From: Planosporangium flavigriseum
Lineage (GTDB): Bacteria > Actinomycetota > Actinomycetes > Mycobacteriales > Micromonosporaceae
Assembly: GCF_011947225.1 (NCBI RefSeq)
Contig: NZ_JAATVW010000008.1
Location: forward strand, 148,535 to 212,534
Length of the DNA stretch: 64,000 nt
Reading direction: 5' to 3'
In this document: in pieces, positions 8,520-17,595 of the stretch
Numbering within the stretch: position 1 is the stretch's first letter
Layout of the letters: every line of letters starts with the position of its first letter
Notes under the pieces: generated by a model
What the model was told of the DNA's origin: nothing
Seen by the model: only the letters and a program-made list of their open reading frames with translations
The model's database searches: none
Made by a program: the position numbers and the translations under genes

Positions 8520-9455
8520 GTGACCACCAGCGCCACGAGCGATGTGACGGAGCCGCCCTGTACCGGTGAGATCGCGGTGCTCGCCAACCCGTCGGCCGGC
8601 CGTGGACGCCTCGCCCGGTTGCTGCCGGAGGTCCTGGCCCGGCTCGGCGGTGCCGGCGCGTCCGTGCGGCTGTTGGAGGCCTCGGACGCCGCCGGGGCCT
8701 CCGACGCCTGCCACGCGGCCGTCGCCGGGGGCGCCGCGGCGCTGGTGGCCGTCGGCGGGGACGGGACCGTGCACACCGCCCTGCAGGCGGTGGGCGGGAC
8801 GCCGGTACCGCTGGGCATCGTCCCGGCCGGCACCGGCAACGACTTCGCCGCGGAGGTCGGGCTGTCGACGCAGCCGCTCGCCGCGGCCGACGCCGTCGCC
8901 GCGGCCCTCGCAGCCGGCCGGACCCGTACGGTCGACCTGGCGAAGCTGCGCTCCGGCGCGGACCGGACCCGCTGGTACGGGGCGGTGCTCGGCGCGGGAT
9001 TCGACGCCATCGTCAACGAGCGGGCCAACGTCATGCGCTTCCCGCGCGGTCCCCGCCGCTACGACCTCGCCATCCTCGCCGAGCTGGCCCGGCTGCGGCC
9101 TCGCCGGTACACGCTGCGCCTCGACGGTGTGGCGCACACCGTCGACGCGGTCCTGGTCGCGGTCGGCAACACCGCCAGCTACGGCGGTGGCATGCGGATC
9201 TGTCCCGCCGCGGACCCGGGCGACGGGCTGCTGGACGTGGTCGTCGCGGGCGCCGTCGGCCGGTTGACGCTGATGCGGATCAAGCCTCGGGTCTACCGGG
9301 GCACCCACGTGGAGCATCCGATGGTGAGCACGTTCCGTGCCCGTACGGTCGAACTGGACGCCGAAGGGATCATCGGATACGCCGACGGCGAGCGCGCGTT
9401 CCCGCTGCCGGTCACGATCACCTGTGTGCCCGGCGCGCTGACGCTGCTCAGCTGA
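8520..9455 (+). CDS. Diacylglycerol/lipid kinase (DagK catalytic domain)
   Basis: A 311-residue soluble lipid kinase that would phosphorylate diacylglycerol or a related lipid with ATP, recycling it into phospholipid synthesis. The N-terminal domain carries VLANPSAGRGR near residue 21, the nucleotide loop AVGGDGTVHTA near residue 78, and GIVPAGTGNDFA near 100. The C-terminal beta-sandwich includes NTASYGGGMRICPAADPGDG. Length and domain order are standard for the DgkB/YegS/LCB5 superfamily. Substrate specificity cannot be told from sequence. Confidence 0.93.
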   Translation: MTTSATSDVTEPPCTGEIAVLANPSAGRGRLARLLPEVLARLGGAGASVRLLEASDAAGASDACHAAVAGGAAALVAVGGDGTVHTALQAVGGTPVPLGIVPAGTGNDFAAEVGLSTQPLAAADAVAAALAAGRTRTVDLAKLRSGADRTRWYGAVLGAGFDAIVNERANVMRFPRGPRRYDLAILAELARLRPRRYTLRLDGVAHTVDAVLVAVGNTASYGGGMRICPAADPGDGLLDVVVAGAVGRLTLMRIKPRVYRGTHVEHPMVSTFRARTVELDAEGIIGYADGERAFPLPVTITCVPGALTLLS

Positions 9456-9470
9456 TCCGGCCGGCCCCCA

Positions 9471-10283
9471 CTACAGCCCGGCGAGGTCGAGCACGGCCGC
9501 GATGCCGTTGGCCGTCGCCGGCGGTTGGGCCGGGATGATCAGCACCCGGCAGCCGGCCACCACCGCCCCGGCGTCGGCGGGAGTGTCACCCACCATCAGC
9601 GTCCGCTCCGGGTCAACGCGGAGCCGCCCGCACGCGTACTCGAAGATCGCCGCATCGGGTTTGCACCGCCCGACCTCGTACGAGAGCACAAACTCGGTGA
9701 CGAGATCGGCGAAGCCGAGATGTGCCGTGATCGGCCGGATGTCGAAGCCGATGTTGCTGACCACCGCCACGGGGATGCCGGCGGCGCGCAGCGCCTTGAG
9801 GGTCGGCACCGTATGCGGGTAGGTCACCCACCCACCCGGGCTCAGCAGCCGGTCGTACAGCGCCTCCGGCAACCCGTCCACGCCGCAGTCCACGGTCTGC
9901 GCCAGGCCGGTGTACGTCGCCCGATGCGACCGCGGGTCAAGATCCCGGTCGCAGTAGGCCTCCGCCAGGTGTGGCGGGACCCGGTGCGGTGCGGGGCCGC
10001 CGGCCCGGCCCGCGGTGACGAGCCGGTCCGCGAGGATCGTCGCCCGGGGCCGGTCCAGTTCCACGCCACAGGTACGGGCCGCCTCGCGTACCCAGGTCAC
10101 GGGGTCCTCGACCTGCGCGAGCGTGCCCTGGAAGTCGAACAGCACCGCCTGCGGCCGCTCCACCTGGGCCCGATCCGCTCGCCGGGACGGGTTAACCGCT
10201 GGCAGCGGTGACGCCGAGGGGTCGGAGTCCGACTCGTGGTTCTGCTGCGGCGCTTCGGGGCGGTGCGGCACGCCGAGCACCAT
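9471..10283 (-). CDS. HAD-superfamily hydrolase with altered motif I
   Basis: A haloacid-dehalogenase-fold hydrolase of about 270 residues. The core begins near residue 45 with VLFDFQGTLAQ. Motif II is VAVVSNIG, and motif IV is LMVGDTPADAGAVVAG. In HAD phosphatases motif I is DxD; here the nucleophile aspartate is kept but the second, acid/base aspartate is glutamine. That should lower phosphatase activity or indicate a different reaction. The first 40 residues look disordered. The frame is open further upstream; the ATG at 10283 is the best available start but lacks a strong ribosome binding site. It diverges from helY. Confidence 0.85.
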   Translation of the reverse strand: MVLGVPHRPEAPQQNHESDSDPSASPLPAVNPSRRADRAQVERPQAVLFDFQGTLAQVEDPVTWVREAARTCGVELDRPRATILADRLVTAGRAGGPAPHRVPPHLAEAYCDRDLDPRSHRATYTGLAQTVDCGVDGLPEALYDRLLSPGGWVTYPHTVPTLKALRAAGIPVAVVSNIGFDIRPITAHLGFADLVTEFVLSYEVGRCKPDAAIFEYACGRLRVDPERTLMVGDTPADAGAVVAGCRVLIIPAQPPATANGIAAVLDLAGL

Positions 10284-10363
10284 ACCGACCCGACAGGAGA
10301 CGATTGAAACGAACCGGCCGTCGAGTCGTGGGCTCCGCCCGACAGCCCACAACCTCCGTCCCC

Positions 10364-10369
10364 TAGCCT
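10364..10369 (+). promoter_or_regulatory. -10 element of helY (leaderless)
   Basis: TAGCCT lies six bases before the helY ATG. Confidence 0.55.
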
Positions 10370-10375
10370 TAGGTT

Positions 10376-13153
10376 ATGACCAGCCCGGCCGAACGGTATG
10401 CCGCGGCCCGAAAGCGCGCCGCTGAGGTGGCCCGATTCCCGGCTCTCCATGAGTTCGCCGAGGGGCTCGGGTTCGAACTGGACGATTTCCAGCGCGAGGC
10501 GTGCGAAGCGCTCGAGCGCGGCAGCGGGGTCCTGGTCTGCGCGCCGACGGGCGCCGGCAAGACCGTCGTCGGTGAGTTCGCCGTCCACCTCGCGCTGCGC
10601 GGGAGCGCAGCCGCCGAGCGGCCCGACTCCGACGGTGACGGGCTGCTCCGGAAGTGCTTCTACACCACCCCGATCAAGGCGCTGTCCAATCAGAAGTACA
10701 ACGACCTGGTCGAGCGCTACGGCGCCGAGCAGGTCGGCCTGCTGACCGGGGACAACGCGATCAACGGTGACGCCCCGGTGGTCGTGATGACCACCGAGGT
10801 CCTGCGGAACATGCTGTACGCCAAGTCGTCGGCCTTGCGGGGGCTGGCGTACGTGGTCATGGACGAGGTGCACTTCCTCGCCGACCCCTTCCGCGGCGCG
10901 GTCTGGGAAGAAGTGATCATCCACCTGCCCGAATCGGTGCGAGTGGTATCGCTGTCGGCCACCGTCTCCAACGCCGAGGAGTTCGCCGACTGGCTGATCA
11001 CCGTGCGCGGCCACACCGACGTCATCGTCAGCGAGCACCGACCTGTTCCGCTGTGGCAGCACATGCTCGTCGGCAAGCGGATGTTCGACCTGTTCCACGA
11101 CCCCGAGGCGGCCGAGAAGCGCGAGGTACACCCGGAGCTGCTGCGCTACACCCGGGAGACGCTGCGGCGGCTGGGCGAGTACGACGGTCGCGGCCGGCCG
11201 GGTCGCGGCCGGCGCTGGATGCCGCCGCCGCGGCCGGACGTCGTCGAGCGCCTCGATCGCGAGGGCCTGTTGCCGGCGATCGTCTTCATCTTCAGCCGCG
11301 CCGGCTGCGCCGCCGCGGTGGAACAGTGCCTGCAGGCCGGTCTGCGCCTGACGGCGCCGGACGAGCGCATCGAGATTCGGCGCATCGTCGAGGAGCGCAC
11401 CGCCCACATCCCGAGCGAGGACCTGCAGCTGCTCGGGTACTGGGAGTGGCTCGACGGGCTGGAACGGGGCCTGGCCGCCCACCACGCGGGGATGCTGCCG
11501 GCGTTCAAGGAAGTCGTCGAGGAGCTGTTCGTACGGGGCCTGGTCAAGGCCGTCTTCGCGACCGAGACGCTGGCGCTGGGGATCAACATGCCGGCGCGCT
11601 GCGTGGTGCTCGAACGGCTGGTCAAGTTCAACGGCGAGGCGCACGTCGACCTGACGCCGGGGGAGTACACCCAGCTCACCGGTAGGGCAGGCCGGCGCGG
11701 CATCGACGTCGAAGGGCACGCCGTCGTCGCGTGGTCGCCCGAGATCGACCCGCGGCACGTCGCCGGACTGGCCTCCACCCGCACCTACCCGCTGCGGTCG
11801 AGCTTCCGGCCCTCGTACAACATGGCCGTGAACCTCGTCGGCAGCGTCGGCATGACGGCCTCCCACGAGCTGCTGGAGTCCTCGTTCGCCCAGTTCCAGG
11901 CCGACCGGTCGGTGGTGGGCTTCGCCCGCCAGGTGCAGCGCAACACCGAGGCGATGCAGAGCTACCTCGAAGAGATGAGCTGCCACCTCGGCAACTTCGA
12001 GGACTACTTCGCGCTGCGGGTGGCGATCGCGGACCGCGAGCGGCAGTTGGCGCGCCGGGGCAAGGCGCAGCGGCGCGCCGCTGCCGTCGAGTCGGTCGAG
12101 CGGCTGCGCATTGGCGACGTGATCCGGGTGCCGCACGGGCGGCGGGCCGGTCTCGCGGTCGTTCTCGACAACGGCTCCGCCGGGTTCGGCGAGCCCCGCC
12201 CGCTCGTGCTCACCGAGGACCGGTGGGCCGGCCGGATCTCGTCCGGCGACTTCGCCGAGCCGGTCGAGCCGCTGACCCGGGTACGGGTACCCAAGCACTT
12301 CAACCACCGTTCCCCGCAGGCACGCCGCGACCTCGCGTCGCTGCTGCGCGACGCCGCCGGGGAGGTCGACGGGCACCGCCGGCCGCGCCGGCACCGCGCG
12401 GACGGCGGCGACGACTCCGAGCTGGCGCGGCTGCGCGACCGGATGCGCAGCCACCCCTGCCACGCCTGCCCCGACCGGGAGGAGCACGCCCGCTGGGCCG
12501 AGCGGCGCTGGCGGCTGGCCCGCGAGAACGAGGCGCTGCAGGAGAAGGTCTCCACCCGGACCGGTTCGCTGACCCGTACCTTCGATCGGGTCTGCACGAT
12601 CCTCGCCCAGCGCGGCTACCTCGGCGGCGGGGGCGAGGTGACCCCGAACGGCCAGATGCTTGCGCGGATCTGGACCGAGGCGGACCTGCTCGTCACCGAG
12701 TGCCTGCGGGAGGGCGCATGGGACGGCCTCGACGCCGCTGAGCTGGCCGCCGCGGTGTCGGTGGTGCTCTACGAGTCCCGCCGGGAGACCGAGGAGCGGG
12801 CGTCGGTGCCCCGTGGCGCGCTCGCCGAGGCGGTGGACGACACGCTGAAGCTGTGGGCGGAGCTCCAGAACGCCGAGTCCGCCCTGGGGTTGCAGCTGAC
12901 CCGCGAGCCCGATCTCGGGTTCGTCTGGCCGATGTACCGGTGGGCGCGCGGCGAGTCGCTGTCGAAGGTCCTGGCGAGCGCGCACGGCATCGAGGGCGAC
13001 ATGCCGGCGGGCGACTTCGTGCGCTGGGCACGCCAGGTGATCGACCTGCTCGGCCAGCTCGCCGAGGCGAGCGGCGCCTCGGCGGAGATCCGCAAGACCG
13101 CGCGGCAGGCGATGTCCGCCGTGAACCGCGGGGTGCTCGCGTACACCCGGTGA
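10376..13153 (+). CDS. helY: Superfamily 2 DEAD/DEAH helicase HelY (Ski2/Mtr4-like)
   Basis: A 925-residue ATP-dependent helicase of the Ski2/Mtr4 type, probably acting on RNA processing or decay. Walker A is APTGAGKT near residue 57 and Walker B is DEVH near 162. SATVSNAEEF is motif III, and the second RecA domain contains TETLALGINMPAR and QLTGRAGRRGID (motif VI). The C-terminal third includes an insertion with CHACPDREEHARW, a short cysteine motif, and a DSH C-terminal helical domain. The position after the Tat genes matches helY in Mycobacterium tuberculosis. The convergent-looking long ORF on the opposite strand is a codon-bias shadow. Confidence 0.95.
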   Translation: MTSPAERYAAARKRAAEVARFPALHEFAEGLGFELDDFQREACEALERGSGVLVCAPTGAGKTVVGEFAVHLALRGSAAAERPDSDGDGLLRKCFYTTPIKALSNQKYNDLVERYGAEQVGLLTGDNAINGDAPVVVMTTEVLRNMLYAKSSALRGLAYVVMDEVHFLADPFRGAVWEEVIIHLPESVRVVSLSATVSNAEEFADWLITVRGHTDVIVSEHRPVPLWQHMLVGKRMFDLFHDPEAAEKREVHPELLRYTRETLRRLGEYDGRGRPGRGRRWMPPPRPDVVERLDREGLLPAIVFIFSRAGCAAAVEQCLQAGLRLTAPDERIEIRRIVEERTAHIPSEDLQLLGYWEWLDGLERGLAAHHAGMLPAFKEVVEELFVRGLVKAVFATETLALGINMPARCVVLERLVKFNGEAHVDLTPGEYTQLTGRAGRRGIDVEGHAVVAWSPEIDPRHVAGLASTRTYPLRSSFRPSYNMAVNLVGSVGMTASHELLESSFAQFQADRSVVGFARQVQRNTEAMQSYLEEMSCHLGNFEDYFALRVAIADRERQLARRGKAQRRAAAVESVERLRIGDVIRVPHGRRAGLAVVLDNGSAGFGEPRPLVLTEDRWAGRISSGDFAEPVEPLTRVRVPKHFNHRSPQARRDLASLLRDAAGEVDGHRRPRRHRADGGDDSELARLRDRMRSHPCHACPDREEHARWAERRWRLARENEALQEKVSTRTGSLTRTFDRVCTILAQRGYLGGGGEVTPNGQMLARIWTEADLLVTECLREGAWDGLDAAELAAAVSVVLYESRRETEERASVPRGALAEAVDDTLKLWAELQNAESALGLQLTREPDLGFVWPMYRWARGESLSKVLASAHGIEGDMPAGDFVRWARQVIDLLGQLAEASGASAEIRKTARQAMSAVNRGVLAYTR

Positions 13154-13443
13154 CGGCGGTAGCCGCCGCCCTCGGGAGGTTCACCCAGCCAGGGTGATGA
13201 AGACGAACCCGGCCCTCTCCTACCGTTCTGGGCGTTGTGGGTGAACCGGCGCGATACCGCCGGTGCCCGGTTGCGGCAGTTCACGGGCGCGGGAAGGGGT
13301 ACGTCCCGGGCCTGCCCGGCGCTGACCATCCCCGGACATCGACCACTCCACTGTGGATGCTGCGGCGCCACTCGTCGGGCGTTAGCTGAAGCCCGGTTGC
13401 CTGCAGACGTGTCCCACCCCGAACCGGTAACGAAGGAGCGTTG

Positions 13444-14646
13444 ATGGACCAGTCACCCGCGCAACCCGCCGCGACGACGGCCGCACCGGAGGTCAGGGGC
13501 GAAGAGGCCCACCCGACCCCGGTCGGCGGAGATGTCGACCTGCAAGCGCACGCCGGGTTCGACGGGGCGCTGCGCGGGTACGACCGGCGGCAGGTCAACA
13601 AGTACGTGACCCGGACGCAGCAGCGCATCGAGGAGCTCACGAACGAACTGGTCGCGGTACGCCAGCACGAGCAGATCCTCACCGCCCGGGTCGACGACCT
13701 GACTAGGGCCGCCGCCATATGCACCTGCGACCCCAACAAGCCGGAATCAGTAGTCGTTGGTGCCCGCCTCCGGCAGATCATCGACATCGCCACCGCCGAG
13801 GCCGAGGAGATGCGCGCCCGCGCCGACGCGGAAACCAGGGCGATCCGCGAGGAGGCCGAGAACGTCCTCACGACCGCCCGCCAACAGGCCGAGCAGGCGA
13901 CCTCGGCCCTGGAGGCCATGCTGGCCCAGCGGCGGGCCGCCGAGGACGCCGCGGCGGCCGAGCGTCGCGCCGCGATCGAGGGCTGGGCCGAGCGGCACGT
14001 GAACGAGGCCCGCGACACGGCGCGCCGGGTCATCGAACGCGCGGGTGCGGTCAGCAGCCAGGTGATCGCGTCGGCCCGGTGGCTGGTCGACGCGCTCGGC
14101 GCGCACCGGGACGCGCTGTCCGAACAGTTGGGCGGGGTGCAGCGGCGCATCGACGAACTGCCGTCGCTTGAAGTCGCGGCGGCGGTACCCGGCGAGCACC
14201 TCCTGGCGGCACTTGCCGACCCCGAGGAGTCAGCCGCCCGGGAGCCCGCCCGGGAGCCCGCCCGGGAGCCCGCCCGGGAGAACGACGACCAACCGGCCGC
14301 GCCCAGCCAGCCGGACCCGCTCAGCGATCCGCTTCCGGCCGTTCAACCGGCCGTGCAGGACCGCGCCGGCACCCGGCCGGACCAGCTGAGTCAGCCCGTA
14401 CGCGGGGTGGTGCGGATGCCGGGCGCGCACGCGGCGGACGAGGCGCCCCCGGGCAACGGACAGGAAGTCGTCGCCGGTGCCGACGCGGCGCCGCCAGGCG
14501 GCGCCGGCAGATCTGCCGCGCACGTCGCACCGGCCGAGGCCGGCATCGCCAGGCCTCCCGCACACGCCGCGCCCGGCGACACGGCAACGCTCAACCGCAC
14601 CTGGGCGCCGATCAGTAGCCGGATCGGGGGCGCCCACCGCGGCTAG
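13444..14646 (+). CDS. DivIVA-like coiled-coil protein
   Basis: A 400-residue, mostly helical protein. After a 35-residue disordered start comes GFDGALRGYDRRQVNKYV, which resembles the lipid- and self-interaction segment of DivIVA/Wag31-type proteins that mark cell poles. A long coiled coil (about residues 55-235) follows. The last 150 residues are Pro/Ala-rich and disordered, with three perfect tandem copies of AREP. AAGGAG precedes the ATG at 13444; a TTG immediately upstream is less likely. A role in polar growth or septation is inferred from domain likeness only. It converges with the exonuclease gene, the stop codons overlapping by four bases. Confidence 0.8.
   Translation: MDQSPAQPAATTAAPEVRGEEAHPTPVGGDVDLQAHAGFDGALRGYDRRQVNKYVTRTQQRIEELTNELVAVRQHEQILTARVDDLTRAAAICTCDPNKPESVVVGARLRQIIDIATAEAEEMRARADAETRAIREEAENVLTTARQQAEQATSALEAMLAQRRAAEDAAAAERRAAIEGWAERHVNEARDTARRVIERAGAVSSQVIASARWLVDALGAHRDALSEQLGGVQRRIDELPSLEVAAAVPGEHLLAALADPEESAAREPAREPAREPARENDDQPAAPSQPDPLSDPLPAVQPAVQDRAGTRPDQLSQPVRGVVRMPGAHAADEAPPGNGQEVVAGADAAPPGGAGRSAAHVAPAEAGIARPPAHAAPGDTATLNRTWAPISSRIGGAHRG
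14240..14280 (+). repeat. 12-bp tandem repeat encoding AREP units
   Basis: GGGAGCCCGCCC is repeated three times in frame and followed by a partial copy. It encodes REPAREPAREPARE in the disordered tail of the DivIVA-like protein, so copy number could change without a frameshift. Confidence 0.9.
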
Positions 14647-15548
14647 GCGGAGAGCGCGTCGACCACCCGCTGTACCGAACCGGCGATGTTCCACTTCTCG
14701 GCGAGGGCGAGCACCCGCTCGCCCTCGGTCGACGGCGGCAGGTGACCGTCGAAGGGCGGCACCGCGACGTCCACGGCCACCCGCACCACCTCGGGCGCCA
14801 CCCCCAGGTAGTCGCGGGCGGCCGTCAGCTTCGTGCGCAGGCCGGGCGCGAACCCCGCCGCCGGGTCGTCGAGGGCCGTGAGTACGCCGGCCACGCTGCC
14901 GTACCGGTCGACCAGCCGGGCGGCGGTCTTCTCGCCGACGCCGGCCACGCCGGGCAGCCCGTCGCTCGGGTCCCCGCGCATCGCCGCGAAGTCCGCGTAC
15001 GCGGCCGCCGGCACCCCGTACTTCGCGCGTACCGCCGCGTCGTCGTACACCGCGAGCTTGGACACGCCGCGACCGCAGTACAGCACCCGTACGGCGCGGT
15101 CGTCGTCGATCACCTGGAACAGGTCACGGTCGCCGGTGGCCACCTCGATCGGGCCGGGCTCGCGGGCTGCGAGGGTGCCGATGACGTCGTCCGCCTCGTA
15201 ACCGGCCACCCCGATCGCGGGCACGCCGAGCGCCTCGAGGACGTCGAGGATGATCGGCACCTGGCGCGACAGCCCGTCCGGCGTCTGCTCGCCGCCGTCG
15301 TCGGCGAGCCGGTGGGCCTTGTAGCCGGGGATCAGCGCCACCCGCCAGGCGGGGCGCCAGTCGGCGTCCAGCGCGCACACCACGCGCCCCGGTCGCCGCG
15401 TGCGCACCAGCGTCGCGAGCATGTCGAGAAAGCCGCGTACGGCGTTGACCGGCGTGCCGTCCGGTGCGGCCACTGCCGACTCGGGGATGCCGAAGTAGGC
15501 CCGGAAGTAGAGACTTGCCGTATCGACGAGCAGCAGAGGTCGACTCAC
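14643..15548 (-). CDS. 5'-3' exonuclease (FEN/PolA N-terminal type)
   Basis: A 301-residue stand-alone relative of the 5'-nuclease domain of DNA polymerase I, able in principle to remove RNA primers or flap structures. Metal-binding acidic motifs are visible: LLLVDTASLYFRAYFG at the N-terminus, GYEADDVIGTLA near residue 120, TGDRDLFQVIDDD near 140, and MRGDPSDGLPGVAGVGEKTA near 190, which is the helix-three-turn-helix DNA-binding motif. The GTG start follows TAGGCT by six bases. Many actinomycetes carry such a gene in addition to polA. Confidence 0.93.
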   Translation of the reverse strand: MSRPLLLVDTASLYFRAYFGIPESAVAAPDGTPVNAVRGFLDMLATLVRTRRPGRVVCALDADWRPAWRVALIPGYKAHRLADDGGEQTPDGLSRQVPIILDVLEALGVPAIGVAGYEADDVIGTLAAREPGPIEVATGDRDLFQVIDDDRAVRVLYCGRGVSKLAVYDDAAVRAKYGVPAAAYADFAAMRGDPSDGLPGVAGVGEKTAARLVDRYGSVAGVLTALDDPAAGFAPGLRTKLTAARDYLGVAPEVVRVAVDVAVPPFDGHLPPSTEGERVLALAEKWNIAGSVQRVVDALSA

Positions 15549-15554
15549 GAGGCA

Positions 15555-15560
15555 AGCCTA
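15555..15560 (-). promoter_or_regulatory. -10 element of the exonuclease gene (leaderless)
   Basis: On the minus strand TAGGCT lies six bases before the GTG at 15548. Confidence 0.55.
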
Positions 15561-15795
15561 GTGACCGGAGGCCAGCTCGCGGCGGTGACCGGCCGAACAG
15601 TCCGACCGCGGACACCCCACGCTCACCCGGAGGATGACCCCGGCCGTACCCGCCGGAGCCGGTACGGGGTGACGGCGGCGCGGGCGAGCGGTGTCCGTAG
15701 CGGGTGACGCGCTCTCACCCGATCGAGCCCCACGATTGCCGGCAACGACTCGGTCGCCGACGGCCGGGGCAGAGGTAGGCGGACAGGAGCGGTTG

Positions 15796-16224
15796 ATGGC
15801 GGGGATCGGTCCACTGGAGTTCCTGGTGGTGGCGTTTCCGGGGGAGGCGCTGCCGGACCGGGTCGCGTCCGTGCTGCAGGCCGTGGAGACCGGCGGCGCT
15901 GTCCGGATCGTCGACGCGCTGGCGGTCGTCAAGGACCGCGACGGGCACGTCCGCGGCGTGGAGTTCGCGGACGTGCCGGCGCTGGCCGCGTACGACGTCG
16001 CCGACCCGGGGCTGATCGACGCCGCCGACGTCGACGAGGTCGGACAGGCGCTGGACGCCGGAACCGCCGCGCTCGCCCTGCTGATCGACCACGTCTGGGC
16101 CAGCGCGGCCGACGCCGCTGTGCGCGAGCTGGGCGGCCTGCTGGTCGGCGCGGTACGGATCCCCGAGGCGTACGCGAACGAAGCGCGCCGGTGCCAGGAG
16201 GCGCCCGGCCACCCGGCCCGTTGA
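15796..16224 (+). CDS. DUF6325 family protein
   Basis: A 142-residue protein starting GIGPLEFLVVAFPG, typical of the DUF6325 (formerly DUF1269-like) family of small actinobacterial proteins that often sit beside SHOCT-domain proteins. No function is established. The sequence has alternating beta strands and helices with VRIVDALAVVKDRDG near residue 35 and a helical Ala-rich second half. The ATG at 15796 has AGGAGCGG upstream; the frame is open earlier, but that stretch is not conserved in style. The SHOCT gene follows after 24 bp and is probably co-transcribed. Confidence 0.85.
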   Translation: MAGIGPLEFLVVAFPGEALPDRVASVLQAVETGGAVRIVDALAVVKDRDGHVRGVEFADVPALAAYDVADPGLIDAADVDEVGQALDAGTAALALLIDHVWASAADAAVRELGGLLVGAVRIPEAYANEARRCQEAPGHPAR

Positions 16225-16248
16225 CGACCCCGTCGTAAGGAGGGACCA

Positions 16249-16542
16249 ATGTCTTCTCGCCGGCATGGCGCGCCGCTGCTGCGCGGCGCCCTCAGCATCG
16301 GTCTGGCGCACCGCAGGGCGGAGGAGGCCGTCGCGGCGCTCTCGGCTGGTTGGCCGGGCGGTCTGCCACCGGAGCCGGTACCCGCGAGCCCGATCTCCAC
16401 GCCGCCGTCCATCGCGAGCGGGGGCGATGACGTCGTCGCCCAGCTCAGCCAGCTGGTCGAGCTGGCTGAGCGGGGCGTGCTGACCACGCAGGAGTTCGCG
16501 GCCGCGAAGGCACGCGTGCTGCGCCACGAGCAGTGGTGGTGA
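16249..16542 (+). CDS. SHOCT-domain small protein
   Basis: A 97-residue protein whose last 35 residues (LSQLVELAERGVLTTQEFAA, then KARVL) form a SHOCT motif, a short C-terminal helical hairpin thought to mediate oligomerisation. The N-terminal 60 residues are Ala/Pro-rich with no recognisable fold. AAGGAGGGACCA directly precedes the ATG. Pairing with the DUF6325 gene upstream is a recurring arrangement, which suggests a shared envelope- or stress-related role that has not been shown. Confidence 0.88.
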   Translation: MSSRRHGAPLLRGALSIGLAHRRAEEAVAALSAGWPGGLPPEPVPASPISTPPSIASGGDDVVAQLSQLVELAERGVLTTQEFAAAKARVLRHEQWW

Positions 16543-16557
16543 CCGGGTAGGCGCGGG

Positions 16558-17007
16558 TCAGCGTGGCGCGCCGCCCGCCGGCCGTGCGTCGGGAACCGCC
16601 AGTGGCTCGGTCACGGGCTCGACCACGGCGTCGGGCCAGTGCACCGTCAACGCGAACAGGACCACCACGTCCAGCGCGACCATGATCAGCGACCAGATCG
16701 GGAAGGCCGCGAGCACGGCGACCTGGATGAGCGCGTGCAGGCAGATGAGGACCACCGCCGCCACGCGTGCCAGCTGGCTGCGGGCGAGCAGTCCCAGGCC
16801 GACGGCGATGAGCAGCGCGCCGGAGACGAGGGCGAGCACGCCCCACGCCGTCAGGTTGACCACTATCAGGCGGCCCGCGTCGACGAAGCTGACCGTGCCC
16901 ACCATGAGGGTGGCCAGGCCGTGCGCGATGTTGAACGCTCCGATGATCGTCAGTATGACCGTGGCGAAGCTGATCCAGCCCGACCGTGGGCTCGTACTTT
17001 GGGTCAT
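16558..17007 (-). CDS. DUF7144 family four-helix membrane protein (paralogue 1)
   Basis: A 149-residue integral membrane protein of the DUF7144 type. Four transmembrane helices are visible (about residues 12-32, 48-70, 78-98 and 103-125) with the family-like phrases GAFNIAHGLATL, NLTAWGVLALVSGALLIAVG and FPIWSLIMVALDVVVLFALT. GGAGGAGTCAGCCA precedes the ATG at 17007. A longer paralogue lies at 20326-21171, on the other side of the first LuxR regulator. Function is unknown. Confidence 0.85.
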   Translation of the reverse strand: MTQSTSPRSGWISFATVILTIIGAFNIAHGLATLMVGTVSFVDAGRLIVVNLTAWGVLALVSGALLIAVGLGLLARSQLARVAAVVLICLHALIQVAVLAAFPIWSLIMVALDVVVLFALTVHWPDAVVEPVTEPLAVPDARPAGGAPR

Positions 17008-17595
17008 TGGCTGACTCCTCCGACTCCGGATAGCTCGGCCGGACTCGCCGGCGGACCGTGGCGCGTCGCGTGCGGCAGGAGCGGGCGGCGTAGTTGGCCG
17101 GAAGCCGCCCGGCGGGTGAGAGTGCTCCCTGTCGCGGCCCGCCTGGCGAGCCTCCTTCAGCGGCCACCTCCCTTGGCTTGAGCGTGCCAACCATGACGCC
17201 GTCGATCGTGGTAGGGGCCTGGGTGAGCACACGTCACCTCGGTGGGGTGGTCGCATCCGTGGTGTCGGCGGCCGGCGCGTGGTCCGGCCGGTGCGAGGCG
17301 CGCTCACCCCACCCGGCCGCATGATGGACGACGCGGTGGCGTCGCTGTCGGCGCTGGATGCCGAGGTCACGGGGCCTGCCGGTGCGGATGCGGGCTTCAC
17401 CTTCGCGGGGTGAAGACGGATCACCTCGGCCGCCTAAAGAATTCCCGGCGTGTTACGCATCAACGGGCAGGGGGACCGCTGGGTGAACGACAGGTATGGC
17501 TACCAGGACTTCGGGCGGTCCCACGGGGCTGCCCGCCGGGGTGAGCGAGGGGCGGTCCGGCGCCTGGGCGCGCGTACGGCCCAGTGGGGGCCGGC
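17008..17595. other. 588-bp spacer upstream of the first LuxR regulator
   Basis: I find no convincing gene here. It separates the divergent DUF7144 and LuxR genes and should contain both promoters. A short ORF starting near 17323 shows no ribosome binding site or recognisable product. I see no long inverted repeat. Confidence 0.5.

Noticed and set aside
7146..9317. 723-codon open frame opposite tatA, tatC and the lipid kinase
   Set aside because: It is antisense to three well-recognised genes and contains no known domain.
10097..12985. 962-codon open frame opposite helY
   Set aside because: It is a shadow of the helicase gene; its composition is compatible only with codon-bias artefact.
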